From Gammaproteobacteria bacterium (GTDB taxonomy: Bacteria; Pseudomonadota; Gammaproteobacteria; Enterobacterales; Kangiellaceae), in assembly GCA_029880585.1 (NCBI GenBank), contig JAOUOC010000007.1, positions 1 through 35,680 on the forward strand: 35,680 nt of DNA. Reading direction: 5' to 3'. The position numbers were made by a program, and so were the translations under genes. The first letter of the stretch is position 1; each line of letters starts with the position of its first letter. The notes below the pieces were generated by a model. The model saw only the letters and a program-made list of their open reading frames with translations, was not told the origin of the DNA and did not search any database. Below, piece by piece: positions 27,796 to 35,680 of the stretch.

Positions 27796-28119
27796 CTAAC
27801 TTTTTGGTTTAATTTTAACTGCTGTTCCGTAGGCCAACAGCTCTGCTGAGCCCTGTAGGATTGTAGAGGTAGTGAAGCGTAAAGTAACAATACCATTTGC
27901 ACCCATAGATTCCGCCTCCTGGATCATTCTATCAACGGCTTGCTCTCTGGCTTCAGCTAGCATTTTGGTATATTCAGGAATTTCCCCCCCAACAATTGTT
28001 CTCAATCCTGCAATAATATCCTTACCAATATGACGAGCTCTGATTGTGTTCCCCCTAACCAAACCAATAGTTTCTTCTATTTCAAAATCCTTAAATTCAT
28101 CCTGAGTAGTCATTTTCAT
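27796..28119 (-). CDS. YbjQ-family protein
   Basis: 107 aa; 'VRGNTIRARHIGKDIIAGLRTIVGGEIPEYTKMLAEAREQAVDRMIQEAESMGANGIVTLRF'. Confidence 0.9.
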   Translation of the reverse strand: MKMTTQDEFKDFEIEETIGLVRGNTIRARHIGKDIIAGLRTIVGGEIPEYTKMLAEAREQAVDRMIQEAESMGANGIVTLRFTTSTILQGSAELLAYGTAVKIKPKS

Positions 28120-28331
28120 TATTTTTCTATCTCCTTTGAGTAATAATCATCTTCTTTATTTTCCAGCCTTTCTTTCAAAACCTTAACAAATAATATTCCC
28201 ACGCCCGCCAAAACAAACAAGCCAATCAAACCAAAAGGAAAAGCAGCAATCATCCCAAATATCATTGCCAACAAATAGAGAACAGCTATTACTCCAAGAA
28301 ACGAGTATGCCCATTTTTCGTAGTTATCCAT
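28119..28331 (-). CDS. Small two-TM membrane protein of unknown function
   Basis: 70 aa, two hydrophobic stretches; abuts the YbjQ-like gene by 1 bp. Confidence 0.7.
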   Translation of the reverse strand: MDNYEKWAYSFLGVIAVLYLLAMIFGMIAAFPFGLIGLFVLAGVGILFVKVLKERLENKEDDYYSKEIEK

Positions 28332-28378
28332 ATTTATACTCCTTTTTTAATTGCTGCTTTTATGACGTTGTATTCATC

Positions 28379-28852
28379 CTAAAACGGAATATCATCATCA
28401 AAATTATCGCTAAATCCTGAATCTTGTGCTGGTGCTGGACTGGTACTTTGATCCATTTGTGGTGGTTGCGATTGTGAAGGGGCACCAGAAGAACCACCTT
28501 CTGAACGTCCACCGAGCATTTGCATTACACCATTAAAATCAACAACCACTTCAGTTGTGTAACGATCCTGGCCCTGTTTGTCTTGCCATTTGCGGGTTTG
28601 TAATTTGCCCTCAATGTAAACTTGCGAACCCTTGCGCAGGTATTCACCAGCAATTTCGGCCAACTTGCCAAAGATTGAAATACGATGCCATTCTGTTTTT
28701 TCCTGCATCTGTCCTGAATTTTTATCTTTCCAGCTTTCACTGGTTGCCAGACTCAAATTGGCAATCGCGCTACCATTTGGCGTGTAACGCACTTCCGGAT
28801 CTTGTCCCAAACGCCCTACTAAAATCACTTTATTAATGCCACTGTTGGCCAT
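28379..28852 (-). CDS. ssb: Single-stranded DNA-binding protein
   Basis: 157 aa; '[39 protein letters not shown]', acidic tip DDDIPF. Confidence 0.97.
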   Translation of the reverse strand: MANSGINKVILVGRLGQDPEVRYTPNGSAIANLSLATSESWKDKNSGQMQEKTEWHRISIFGKLAEIAGEYLRKGSQVYIEGKLQTRKWQDKQGQDRYTTEVVVDFNGVMQMLGGRSEGGSSGAPSQSQPPQMDQSTSPAPAQDSGFSDNFDDDIPF

Positions 28853-28950
28853 TGTTGTTCTCCTAAAACTCGATTAAATTTTTTAAACTTTTTCAATTTT
28901 AAAATCTGTAACTTACAAAATATTTAAACTTGATTTCCCCAATCACAAGA

Positions 28951-30318
28951 TTACTGTCTACTATATTTCTCTAAGCTCTTGGGATCAAGCTGGTTTTTAT
29001 CTGCTTTTAAATAAACTGCTCCTGCTTCAGGCAATGCAACTGCTTCAGAAACACCTTCAATCGCGCGAATTTCTTCTATCAGAGAAGAAAACTTTTCTTT
29101 GGATAACCCAGGCATAGTCAAAGTGTACGAGGTGACTGCAGGCGGATTTTTTAATCCCAAAGAAAAAATAGCCCAGAGCATACTGACAAAAGCCCCTACC
29201 AGATAAATGCCGTTAGCACCATAATATTGCATTATTAAGCCGGCTGTTGGTCCACCTAAAAAAGCGCCTGCAAACTGACAGGTCGAATAAACCCCTAACG
29301 CTGTTCCTTTGCCAGAAAGTGGTGCAATTCTTGATACCATCGAAGGCAACAGCGCTTCCATCAAATTAAAACCGGCGAAATAAAAAATCAGTACTACAAT
29401 CACAGATGTCAATCCGGGTTGATAACTTCCTAATAAAAACTGCACCAAAGCTATCACCAGAACAGCAATCATCATCACTCTTGCATGTTGGCGTTTTTTT
29501 TCTGCAAAAATAATCATAGGCAGCATAATTAGCACGCCAGCAGCCATGGTACCAAGATAAATCCAGCTGTGTTCAGTCAGCTCAACACCCAGATCAATCA
29601 AACGGGTTGGAAAGGTCACAAAAAAGGCCGTCAGCAAAAAATGCAGGGTAAAAATACCAAAATTCAAACGCATCAACTGGCCGTCTTTAAAAATGCTATT
29701 AAATTGATTATGGGTAGCAATGGCGTCTCTTTGTTCAAATCTGGTTTGAGGGTCAGGTGTTACAAACTGAACAATACCCATTGCAACACAGGCCAAAACT
29801 GCCGTAGAGATAAAGATGCCTTTTAAGCCAAACCACACAGTCATGACAGGCCCAAGAACCATTGCCAGAGTAAAGGCAATTCCTATACTCATACCGATAC
29901 TGGCCATAATTTTGGTTCGCTGTTCATCTCTGGATAAATCTGCTGCCAATGCCATCACTGCACTGGCAATGGCCCCGCCACCTTGTAAAAAGCGACCAAC
30001 AATCACACCATAAATATGATCACTGAAAGCGGCAACCAGACTACCAATGACAAACAGACTAAGCCCCATCAGAATTATGGGTTTGCGACCATATTTATCA
30101 GACAACCAACCAAAAGGTATTTGAAAAACCGCTTGTGTTAAACCATAAGCACCTATTGCCAGACCAATCAAGGCAGGCGTATAACCTTGCAGTTGCTGAC
30201 CGATTACACTAAAAATTGGTAACAGCATAAAAAGCCCAAGCATTCGTAATGCGAAAACACTACTTAGTGTGATTGCAGCTTTTTTTTCTGTTGAATTCAT
30301 CCCCGAATGACTAATCAT
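28951..30318 (-). CDS. MFS transporter, YajR-like with C-terminal ferredoxin-fold (YAM) domain
   Basis: 455 aa; '[28 protein letters not shown]'; C-terminal soluble '[39 protein letters not shown]'. Confidence 0.88.
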   Translation of the reverse strand: MISHSGMNSTEKKAAITLSSVFALRMLGLFMLLPIFSVIGQQLQGYTPALIGLAIGAYGLTQAVFQIPFGWLSDKYGRKPIILMGLSLFVIGSLVAAFSDHIYGVIVGRFLQGGGAIASAVMALAADLSRDEQRTKIMASIGMSIGIAFTLAMVLGPVMTVWFGLKGIFISTAVLACVAMGIVQFVTPDPQTRFEQRDAIATHNQFNSIFKDGQLMRLNFGIFTLHFLLTAFFVTFPTRLIDLGVELTEHSWIYLGTMAAGVLIMLPMIIFAEKKRQHARVMMIAVLVIALVQFLLGSYQPGLTSVIVVLIFYFAGFNLMEALLPSMVSRIAPLSGKGTALGVYSTCQFAGAFLGGPTAGLIMQYYGANGIYLVGAFVSMLWAIFSLGLKNPPAVTSYTLTMPGLSKEKFSSLIEEIRAIEGVSEAVALPEAGAVYLKADKNQLDPKSLEKYSRQ

Positions 30319-30391
30319 CTTTGCGCTTACTACCCTTTACGAGTTATCATACCCAGTTGTTTTTTCAATCGGGTATTATACAGAATCAGTT

Positions 30392-33223
30392 ATGGAACAT
30401 ATAGAAGTTCACGGTGCTAAAACGCATAATCTTAAGAATATCGATGTTACACTTCCTCGCGACAAGCTGATCGTTATTACTGGTCTGTCAGGTTCAGGCA
30501 AGTCCTCACTTGCCTTTGACACTTTATATGCTGAAGGGCAACGTCGCTATGTAGAGTCTTTATCTGCCTATGCCAGACAGTTTTTATCCTTAATGGAAAA
30601 ACCCGATGTTGAACATATTGAAGGCTTATCGCCTGCTATTTCCATCGAACAAAAATCCACTTCGCATAATCCACGCTCAACCGTTGGAACTATAACAGAA
30701 ATTTATGACTATTTAAGACTATTATTTGCTCGGGTTGGCACTCCCTTTTGCCCGACACACAATGCGGCTCTGGAAGCACAAACTGTTAGTCAAATGGTTG
30801 ATCATACTTTGGAACTGCCCGAAGAAAGTAAAATGTTATTGCTGGCACCTGTGGTCAGGAATCGTAAAGGCGAGCATTTGCATCTGTTTGAAGAGTTGCA
30901 GGCAAAAGGCTATGTAAGAGCAAGGGTCAACGGTGTAACTTATGAACTCACAGAAGTACCCGCATTGGAGCTTCATAAAAAGCATACCATTGAAGTGGTG
31001 GTTGATCGTTTTAAAGTAAAGGCCGACATGAAGCAACGACTGGCTGAGTCCTTTGAAACTGCTCTTGAGTTAAGCGATGGTCTGGCATTAATAGCACCAA
31101 TGGAAGAAGATTCCGACATCGAAGAAATTTTGTTTTCTGCAAAGTTTGCCTGCCCTGAATGTGGCTATAGTTTGTCAGAACTTGAGCCCAGATTGTTTTC
31201 TTTTAATAATCCTGCTGGCGCATGCCAAACCTGTGATGGATTGGGCGTTGATCAGTTTTTCGATCCTGATCAGGTTGTCGTTAATCCGGAAATTTCATTA
31301 TCCGGTGGCGCTGTCAGAGGTTGGGACAAGCGCAATGTCTATTATTTTCATATGCTTAAATCTCTTGCCAAACACTACAGCTTTAGTCTGGAAGAACCCT
31401 ATGAAAAACTGGACCAAAAAATAAAAGATGCCATCTTGTATGGTAGCGGTAAAGAGAAAATAGACTTTACTTTTGTTAACGACCGGGGCGACATTTTGAC
31501 CCGTCAACACACCTTTGAAGGTGTAATCCCTAATATGCAGCGGCGTTACAAGGAAACCGAATCAATTGCGGTAAGAGAAGAATTACAAAAGCTGATGACG
31601 ACTCAATCCTGCCCTTCATGTTCAGGCTCTCGCTTAAAGGAATCAGCCAGACATGTTTTGATTGCTGACAGAAATCTTCCTCAAATTGCCCATTTGGCCA
31701 TTGATGAGGCCATGATGTTTTTCCGTGATCTGAAACTGGAAGGTCAGCGCGGACAAATTGCAGAAAAAATATTAAAAGAAATTGTTGCTCGACTGGAGTT
31801 TTTGGTCAATGTCGGTCTGGATTATTTGTCGCTGGAAAGAAGTGCCGAAACCTTATCAGGTGGTGAAGCTCAGCGGATAAGATTGGCCAGTCAAATTGGT
31901 GCAGGTCTGGTTGGTGTCATGTATGTACTGGATGAACCATCCATTGGTTTACATCAAAGAGATAATGAAAGATTATTGAAAACACTATTTCATTTAAGAG
32001 ATCTGGGCAATACAGTCATTGTAGTTGAACATGATGAAGATGCCATACGTCAGGCTGATCATATTCTGGATATTGGTCCCGGCGCCGGTGTTCATGGTGG
32101 AGAAATTGTTGCTCAAGGTAAACTGGATGATATTCTCAACAATAAAAACTCTCTAACAGGCCAATACTTGTCCGGTCAGCAGGAAATTGCCATCCCCAAA
32201 CAAAGGCATACCGCTAAAGATAACCAACATCTGCTACTGAGTGGTGCAAGAGGAAACAACTTGCAAAATGTCACTTTGAAACTACCAGTTGGAGTAATGA
32301 CCTGTGTGACAGGTGTTTCCGGCTCAGGTAAATCTACATTAATTAATAATACCTTGTACCCCATTGCAGCAACCAAACTGAATCGGGCAACCAGTTTGAA
32401 GCCCTCTTCTTACGACAAATGTGAAGGTATGGAGTTTTTTGACAAGGTCGTCGATATTGATCAAAGCCCTATTGGCAGAACACCGCGCTCCAATCCTGCC
32501 ACTTACACTGGCATATTTACGCCTGTTAGAGAATTATTTGCTGGCACTCAAGAGGCACGATCTAGAGGTTATAAACCCGGACGCTTCAGCTTTAATGTCA
32601 AAGGAGGACGATGTGAGGCATGTCAGGGAGATGGCGTGATTAAAGTTGAAATGCACTTTTTGCCAGATGTTTATGTGCCATGTGATGTCTGTAAAGGCAA
32701 GCGATACAACAGAGAAACCCTGGAAGTCATCTACAAGGGAAAAAACATTCATCAGGTACTGGAAATGACGGTAGAAGATGCTGTAGATTTTTTTGATGCC
32801 ATTCCGGTTATTGCCAGAAAACTTAAAACCTTGATGGATGTTGGTCTGTCCTATATTAAGCTTGGCCAGTCTGCCACCACCTTGTCAGGAGGCGAAGCGC
32901 AGCGAGTCAAATTATCGCGCGAATTAAGCAAAAGAGATACTGGCCAAACAATTTATATTCTGGACGAGCCTACAACAGGACTACATTTCCACGATGTTAA
33001 ACAGTTACTGGCGGTACTCAATAAACTCAGAGACCATGGTAATACCATTGTGGTTATTGAGCATAATCTGGATGTAATAAAAACAGCTGACTGGATCATC
33101 GATCTAGGCCCTGAGGGTGGCAATAAGGGTGGGCAAATTATTGCAGAAGGAACTCCCGAAACCGTAGCACAAAGCAAAATCTCTCATACCGGTAGATTTT
33201 TAAAAGAACTTTTGGGAAATTGA
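30392..33223 (+). CDS. uvrA: Excinuclease ABC subunit A
   Basis: 943 aa; Walker [36 protein letters not shown] and [15 protein letters not shown]; zinc CxxC motifs; LSGGEAQR twice. Confidence 0.98.
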   Translation: MEHIEVHGAKTHNLKNIDVTLPRDKLIVITGLSGSGKSSLAFDTLYAEGQRRYVESLSAYARQFLSLMEKPDVEHIEGLSPAISIEQKSTSHNPRSTVGTITEIYDYLRLLFARVGTPFCPTHNAALEAQTVSQMVDHTLELPEESKMLLLAPVVRNRKGEHLHLFEELQAKGYVRARVNGVTYELTEVPALELHKKHTIEVVVDRFKVKADMKQRLAESFETALELSDGLALIAPMEEDSDIEEILFSAKFACPECGYSLSELEPRLFSFNNPAGACQTCDGLGVDQFFDPDQVVVNPEISLSGGAVRGWDKRNVYYFHMLKSLAKHYSFSLEEPYEKLDQKIKDAILYGSGKEKIDFTFVNDRGDILTRQHTFEGVIPNMQRRYKETESIAVREELQKLMTTQSCPSCSGSRLKESARHVLIADRNLPQIAHLAIDEAMMFFRDLKLEGQRGQIAEKILKEIVARLEFLVNVGLDYLSLERSAETLSGGEAQRIRLASQIGAGLVGVMYVLDEPSIGLHQRDNERLLKTLFHLRDLGNTVIVVEHDEDAIRQADHILDIGPGAGVHGGEIVAQGKLDDILNNKNSLTGQYLSGQQEIAIPKQRHTAKDNQHLLLSGARGNNLQNVTLKLPVGVMTCVTGVSGSGKSTLINNTLYPIAATKLNRATSLKPSSYDKCEGMEFFDKVVDIDQSPIGRTPRSNPATYTGIFTPVRELFAGTQEARSRGYKPGRFSFNVKGGRCEACQGDGVIKVEMHFLPDVYVPCDVCKGKRYNRETLEVIYKGKNIHQVLEMTVEDAVDFFDAIPVIARKLKTLMDVGLSYIKLGQSATTLSGGEAQRVKLSRELSKRDTGQTIYILDEPTTGLHFHDVKQLLAVLNKLRDHGNTIVVIEHNLDVIKTADWIIDLGPEGGNKGGQIIAEGTPETVAQSKISHTGRFLKELLGN

Positions 33224-33227
33224 TCGG

Positions 33228-34466
33228 GTGAGTGTAAAAGTTTTAGTCATAGGTTATGTCTGGCCAGAACCAAAGTCATCTGCTGCTGGTAGCCATATGC
33301 TTTCATTGCTAAGGCTCTTCAAACAACAGAATTGGCAAGTGACCTTTGCCACGCCAGCGCAAAAAACCGAACATATGATTGATTTAAGTCTTGAAGAAAT
33401 CGAAACTGCAGAAATTCAGCTCAATGATTCTTCTTTTGATGATTGGGTTAGCAAACTCCAACCTGACATAGTCATGTTTGATCGTTTTATGATGGAAGAA
33501 CAGTTTGGTTGGCGAGTAGAACAAGCTTGTCCGCAAGCACTCAGAATTCTGGATACCGAAGATCTGCAAAGCCTGAGAAATGCAAGACATAAAGCAATAA
33601 AACAGGATCTGAAATTTGAAATTTCAGATTTGCTTTCTAGTGATCTGGCTAAAAGAGAAATTGCAGCAATTTATCGCAGTGATCTGTCACTGATTATTTC
33701 AGATTATGAAATTACACTTCTACAAAATCATTTTCAAATTTCTGACTCACACATACATCATCTACCCTTTATGCTCGACCTGAAAAAATTGGATAGTGAT
33801 TCTCCAGACTTCGAACAGAGAAATCATTTTGTCACCATTGGCAACTTTCGCCATGAACCCAATTGGGATGGTGTACTTTATTTACAATCTATCTGGCCAT
33901 TGATCAGAAAAGAATTACCGGAAACTGAATGTCATATTTATGGTTCCTATCCACCGAAAAAAGCAACGCAACTGAATAATCCGAAAAATGGCTTTTTAGT
34001 TAAGGGTTGGGCTGAAGATGTAAATGAAGTGATGAGAAATGCCAGAGTATGTTTGTCTCCCCTACGATTTGGCGCCGGGATAAAAGGCAAGTTTATAGAT
34101 GCCATGCAATGTGGTACGCCGATAGTTACTACAGATATCGGCGCTGAAGGCATGACAGGTGATTTACCCTGGCCAGGACTGATTGCCAATGATGTAGAAT
34201 CAATTGCCAGGAATGCTGTTGAACTCTATCAAAACAAAAATTTGTGGAATAAAAACCAACAAGCAATTCAACCATTATTGAAAGATCGCTATGAAGGGGA
34301 AAAATTGGGTAAAGAATTGATTGCGAAGATTTCTCTGTTACAAAATAACCTGACTCAACATAGACAGCAAAACTTCATTGGTGCAATGTTAAACCATCAC
34401 ACCATGAAAAGTACCCAATATATGTCTAAGTGGATTGAGGTGAAGAACAAGCTGGAAAATGATTAA
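33228..34466 (+). CDS. GT-B glycosyltransferase, GTG start
   Basis: 412 aa; 'NFRHEPNWDGVLYLQSIWPLIRKELPETECHIYGSYPPK', 'LSPLRFGAGIKGKFIDAMQCGTPIVTTDIGAEGM', GT4-like signatures; 4 bp after the uvrA stop. Confidence 0.85.
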   Translation: MSVKVLVIGYVWPEPKSSAAGSHMLSLLRLFKQQNWQVTFATPAQKTEHMIDLSLEEIETAEIQLNDSSFDDWVSKLQPDIVMFDRFMMEEQFGWRVEQACPQALRILDTEDLQSLRNARHKAIKQDLKFEISDLLSSDLAKREIAAIYRSDLSLIISDYEITLLQNHFQISDSHIHHLPFMLDLKKLDSDSPDFEQRNHFVTIGNFRHEPNWDGVLYLQSIWPLIRKELPETECHIYGSYPPKKATQLNNPKNGFLVKGWAEDVNEVMRNARVCLSPLRFGAGIKGKFIDAMQCGTPIVTTDIGAEGMTGDLPWPGLIANDVESIARNAVELYQNKNLWNKNQQAIQPLLKDRYEGEKLGKELIAKISLLQNNLTQHRQQNFIGAMLNHHTMKSTQYMSKWIEVKNKLEND

Positions 34467-34858
34467 AGTAATTTTAAACCGTAAGATTCGTATTTTGACA
34501 TATCTCCATCCATAGAAACCAAATTATAATCTCCGGTTATAGCCTGCCATACCAACATTCTGTCAAAAGGGTCTTTATGCTCCAAACGTGGCAAATTATG
34601 AAATGAAGAACTAACCTGAGCATCCAGTGGAATGCAATTTATCCCCATTTTTGAAGCAAGTTCTGGAAAATCTTCTGGTTTTGCATCACTGAGTGATAGC
34701 CTTCCCAAAGAGTATTTCAAAGATATTTCCCACAGAGAAATACTCGATAAACAAACCTCATTATATGGGTCTTCTAAAATATCCAAAATATGTCTGGATA
34801 TTTTAGTAGGCGAGAAAATCAACCACAGGAAAATATGTGTATCTATCAATAATCTCAT
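34463..34858 (-). CDS. VapC-type PIN-domain toxin (module 2)
   Basis: 131 aa; 'MRLLIDTHIFLWLIFSP', 'SSISLWEISLKYSLGRL', 'RLEHKDPFDRMLVWQAI', PIN domain. Confidence 0.92.
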   Translation of the reverse strand: MRLLIDTHIFLWLIFSPTKISRHILDILEDPYNEVCLSSISLWEISLKYSLGRLSLSDAKPEDFPELASKMGINCIPLDAQVSSSFHNLPRLEHKDPFDRMLVWQAITGDYNLVSMDGDMSKYESYGLKLL

Positions 34859-35100
34859 GATGATAAAAATTCTTCATCATCCATTTTAAAATTAGAGGCA
34901 AGAGAAAAACTTCCCTTGTTTTCGAGCAATCCAAATTTCCTTTTTTCACTTAACGCTATGTATTTATCAACCGGAATTAATACTGCAGCAGCTTCTTTTC
35001 TTTTCCCATAACTCACGAGATACTCCTGCCCCTCCTCTTTAACCTGCTTGATAATATCGGAAAATCTGGCCTTAAATTCTCCTACTTGCACTTTTTTCAT
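34855..35100 (-). CDS. Phd/YefM-family antitoxin (module 2)
   Basis: 81 aa; 'VQVGEFKARFSDIIKQVKEEGQEYLVSYGKRKEAAAVLIPVDKYIAL'; 4-bp overlap with toxin. Confidence 0.9.
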   Translation of the reverse strand: MKKVQVGEFKARFSDIIKQVKEEGQEYLVSYGKRKEAAAVLIPVDKYIALSEKRKFGLLENKGSFSLASNFKMDDEEFLSS

Positions 35101-35116
35101 AGTGACCTACATTCAC

Positions 35117-35184
35117 AATCATATGATTTAGTTTAAAATCATCACATGGTTACTATAGACTTATTCTTGACAAGTTGTCAAGAA
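35117..35184 (-). promoter_or_regulatory. Toxin-antitoxin module 2 promoter/operator with multiple palindromes
   Basis: AATCATATGATT (35117..35128), ATGATTT-agttta-AAATCAT (35123..35142), TTCTTGACAA-g-TTGTCAAGAA (35164..35184); minus-strand TTGACA-N18-TATAGT promoter. Confidence 0.6.
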
Positions 35185-35196
35185 CGTTTTAAGCAA

Positions 35197-35680
35197 TCAA
35201 GGCAACAACGCATACCCTTCAGATTGAAGTTCAGCCAAAGTAGTCATGGCCGACAATGCAATCTTGACTTGCGGTACATAATCTTTTTTCTCAAACCCAT
35301 AAAAATAAGCACTTTGAGCACACACATAGAATTTAACACCCTTCGAATGAAGTTGTTCTATCAGGTCAAGATTTGGATTGTCTGATTTATGTTTCTTTTG
35401 ATAAGCCTGATGATTTACACCATCTTTAGTGGCCGCGCCATGTAGTACAACAGTAATATCCATATTTTCCAGTTTCACACCATTGAGAGCATGCATATTG
35501 ATAAATCGGGCAACACTTTCTAATCTTCTGCTTAATTGGTCAAGCTCATTGCCGGTTTTTGTTACATCAAACACCACCTTGTAAGTAAAATCTTTCTTTA
35601 GAGGTCTGTCTCTGTCTTCCGCCTTAAATACAGGACCATAGTCTGTAAAAACAGGACCTTTTATAGCTTCTTTTGAAAAT
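35197..35680 (-). CDS. DsrE/DsrF-family protein, N-terminus off window
   Basis: The ORF track begins at an internal GTG, but the frame is open to the window edge (...FSKEAIKGPVFTDYGPVFKAEDRDRPLKKDFTYKVVFDVTKTGNEL...). DsrE-like 'LENMDITVVLHGAATKDGV' and 'LHSKGVKFYVCAQSAYFYGFEKKDYVPQVKIALSAMTTLAELQSEGY'. Confidence 0.8.
   Translation of the reverse strand, partial: FSKEAIKGPVFTDYGPVFKAEDRDRPLKKDFTYKVVFDVTKTGNELDQLSRRLESVARFINMHALNGVKLENMDITVVLHGAATKDGVNHQAYQKKHKSDNPNLDLIEQLHSKGVKFYVCAQSAYFYGFEKKDYVPQVKIALSAMTTLAELQSEGYALLP

Noticed and set aside
30319-30391. LexA/SOS box upstream of uvrA
   Set aside because: No CTGT-N8-ACAG or close match found by eye in the intergenic region.
26151-35100. 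Defence island or prophage remnant between the two toxin-antitoxin modules
   Set aside because: The intervening genes (DUF2238, YbjQ, ssb, MFS, uvrA, glycosyltransferase) are housekeeping-like; there is no integrase, transposase, phage gene or terminal repeat.
1-35680. tRNA, rRNA or insertion-sequence elements
   Set aside because: No tRNA cloverleaf, rRNA core, transposase ORF or flanking inverted repeats recognised by eye; a tRNAscan/ISfinder run would be needed to exclude them formally.

Overview
The window looks like a low-GC gammaproteobacterial chromosome, with almost every base assigned to a gene. From left to right it contains the following. (1) A giant secreted DUF11-type repeat protein on the minus strand, 1..5565, running off the left edge; it is absent from the ORF track because it has no stop inside the window. 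(2) A minus-strand cluster at 5595..15715 encoding a TolQ/ExbB-like channel, two ExbD/TolR-like stators, an AgmX/PglI (TonB-like C-terminus) transmembrane linker, a small exported protein, three TPR proteins (two lipoproteins) and another exported protein. Its composition resembles the Myxococcus Agl-Glt envelope machine, but no canonical tolA/tolB/pal is present. (3) A nucleoside catabolism/salvage locus: deoB (+) facing a minus-strand operon deoA-deoC-ALDH16-like-upp-hpt-cdd-rutR-like tetR. A near-consensus RutR box overlaps the predicted deoA promoter, and a tandem-repeat/hairpin leader follows. (4) A TraB/GumN protein, two separate Phd/YefM-VapC toxin-antitoxin modules with palindromic operators, a DUF2238 (YjdF) protein, a YbjQ-like protein, ssb, a YajR-like MFS transporter, uvrA, a glycosyltransferase and a partial DsrE-family protein. 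The best candidate for an under-described system is (1)+(2): a proton-driven envelope motor with an Asp/Asn-asymmetric ExbD pair, apparently linked to a giant repeat surface protein.
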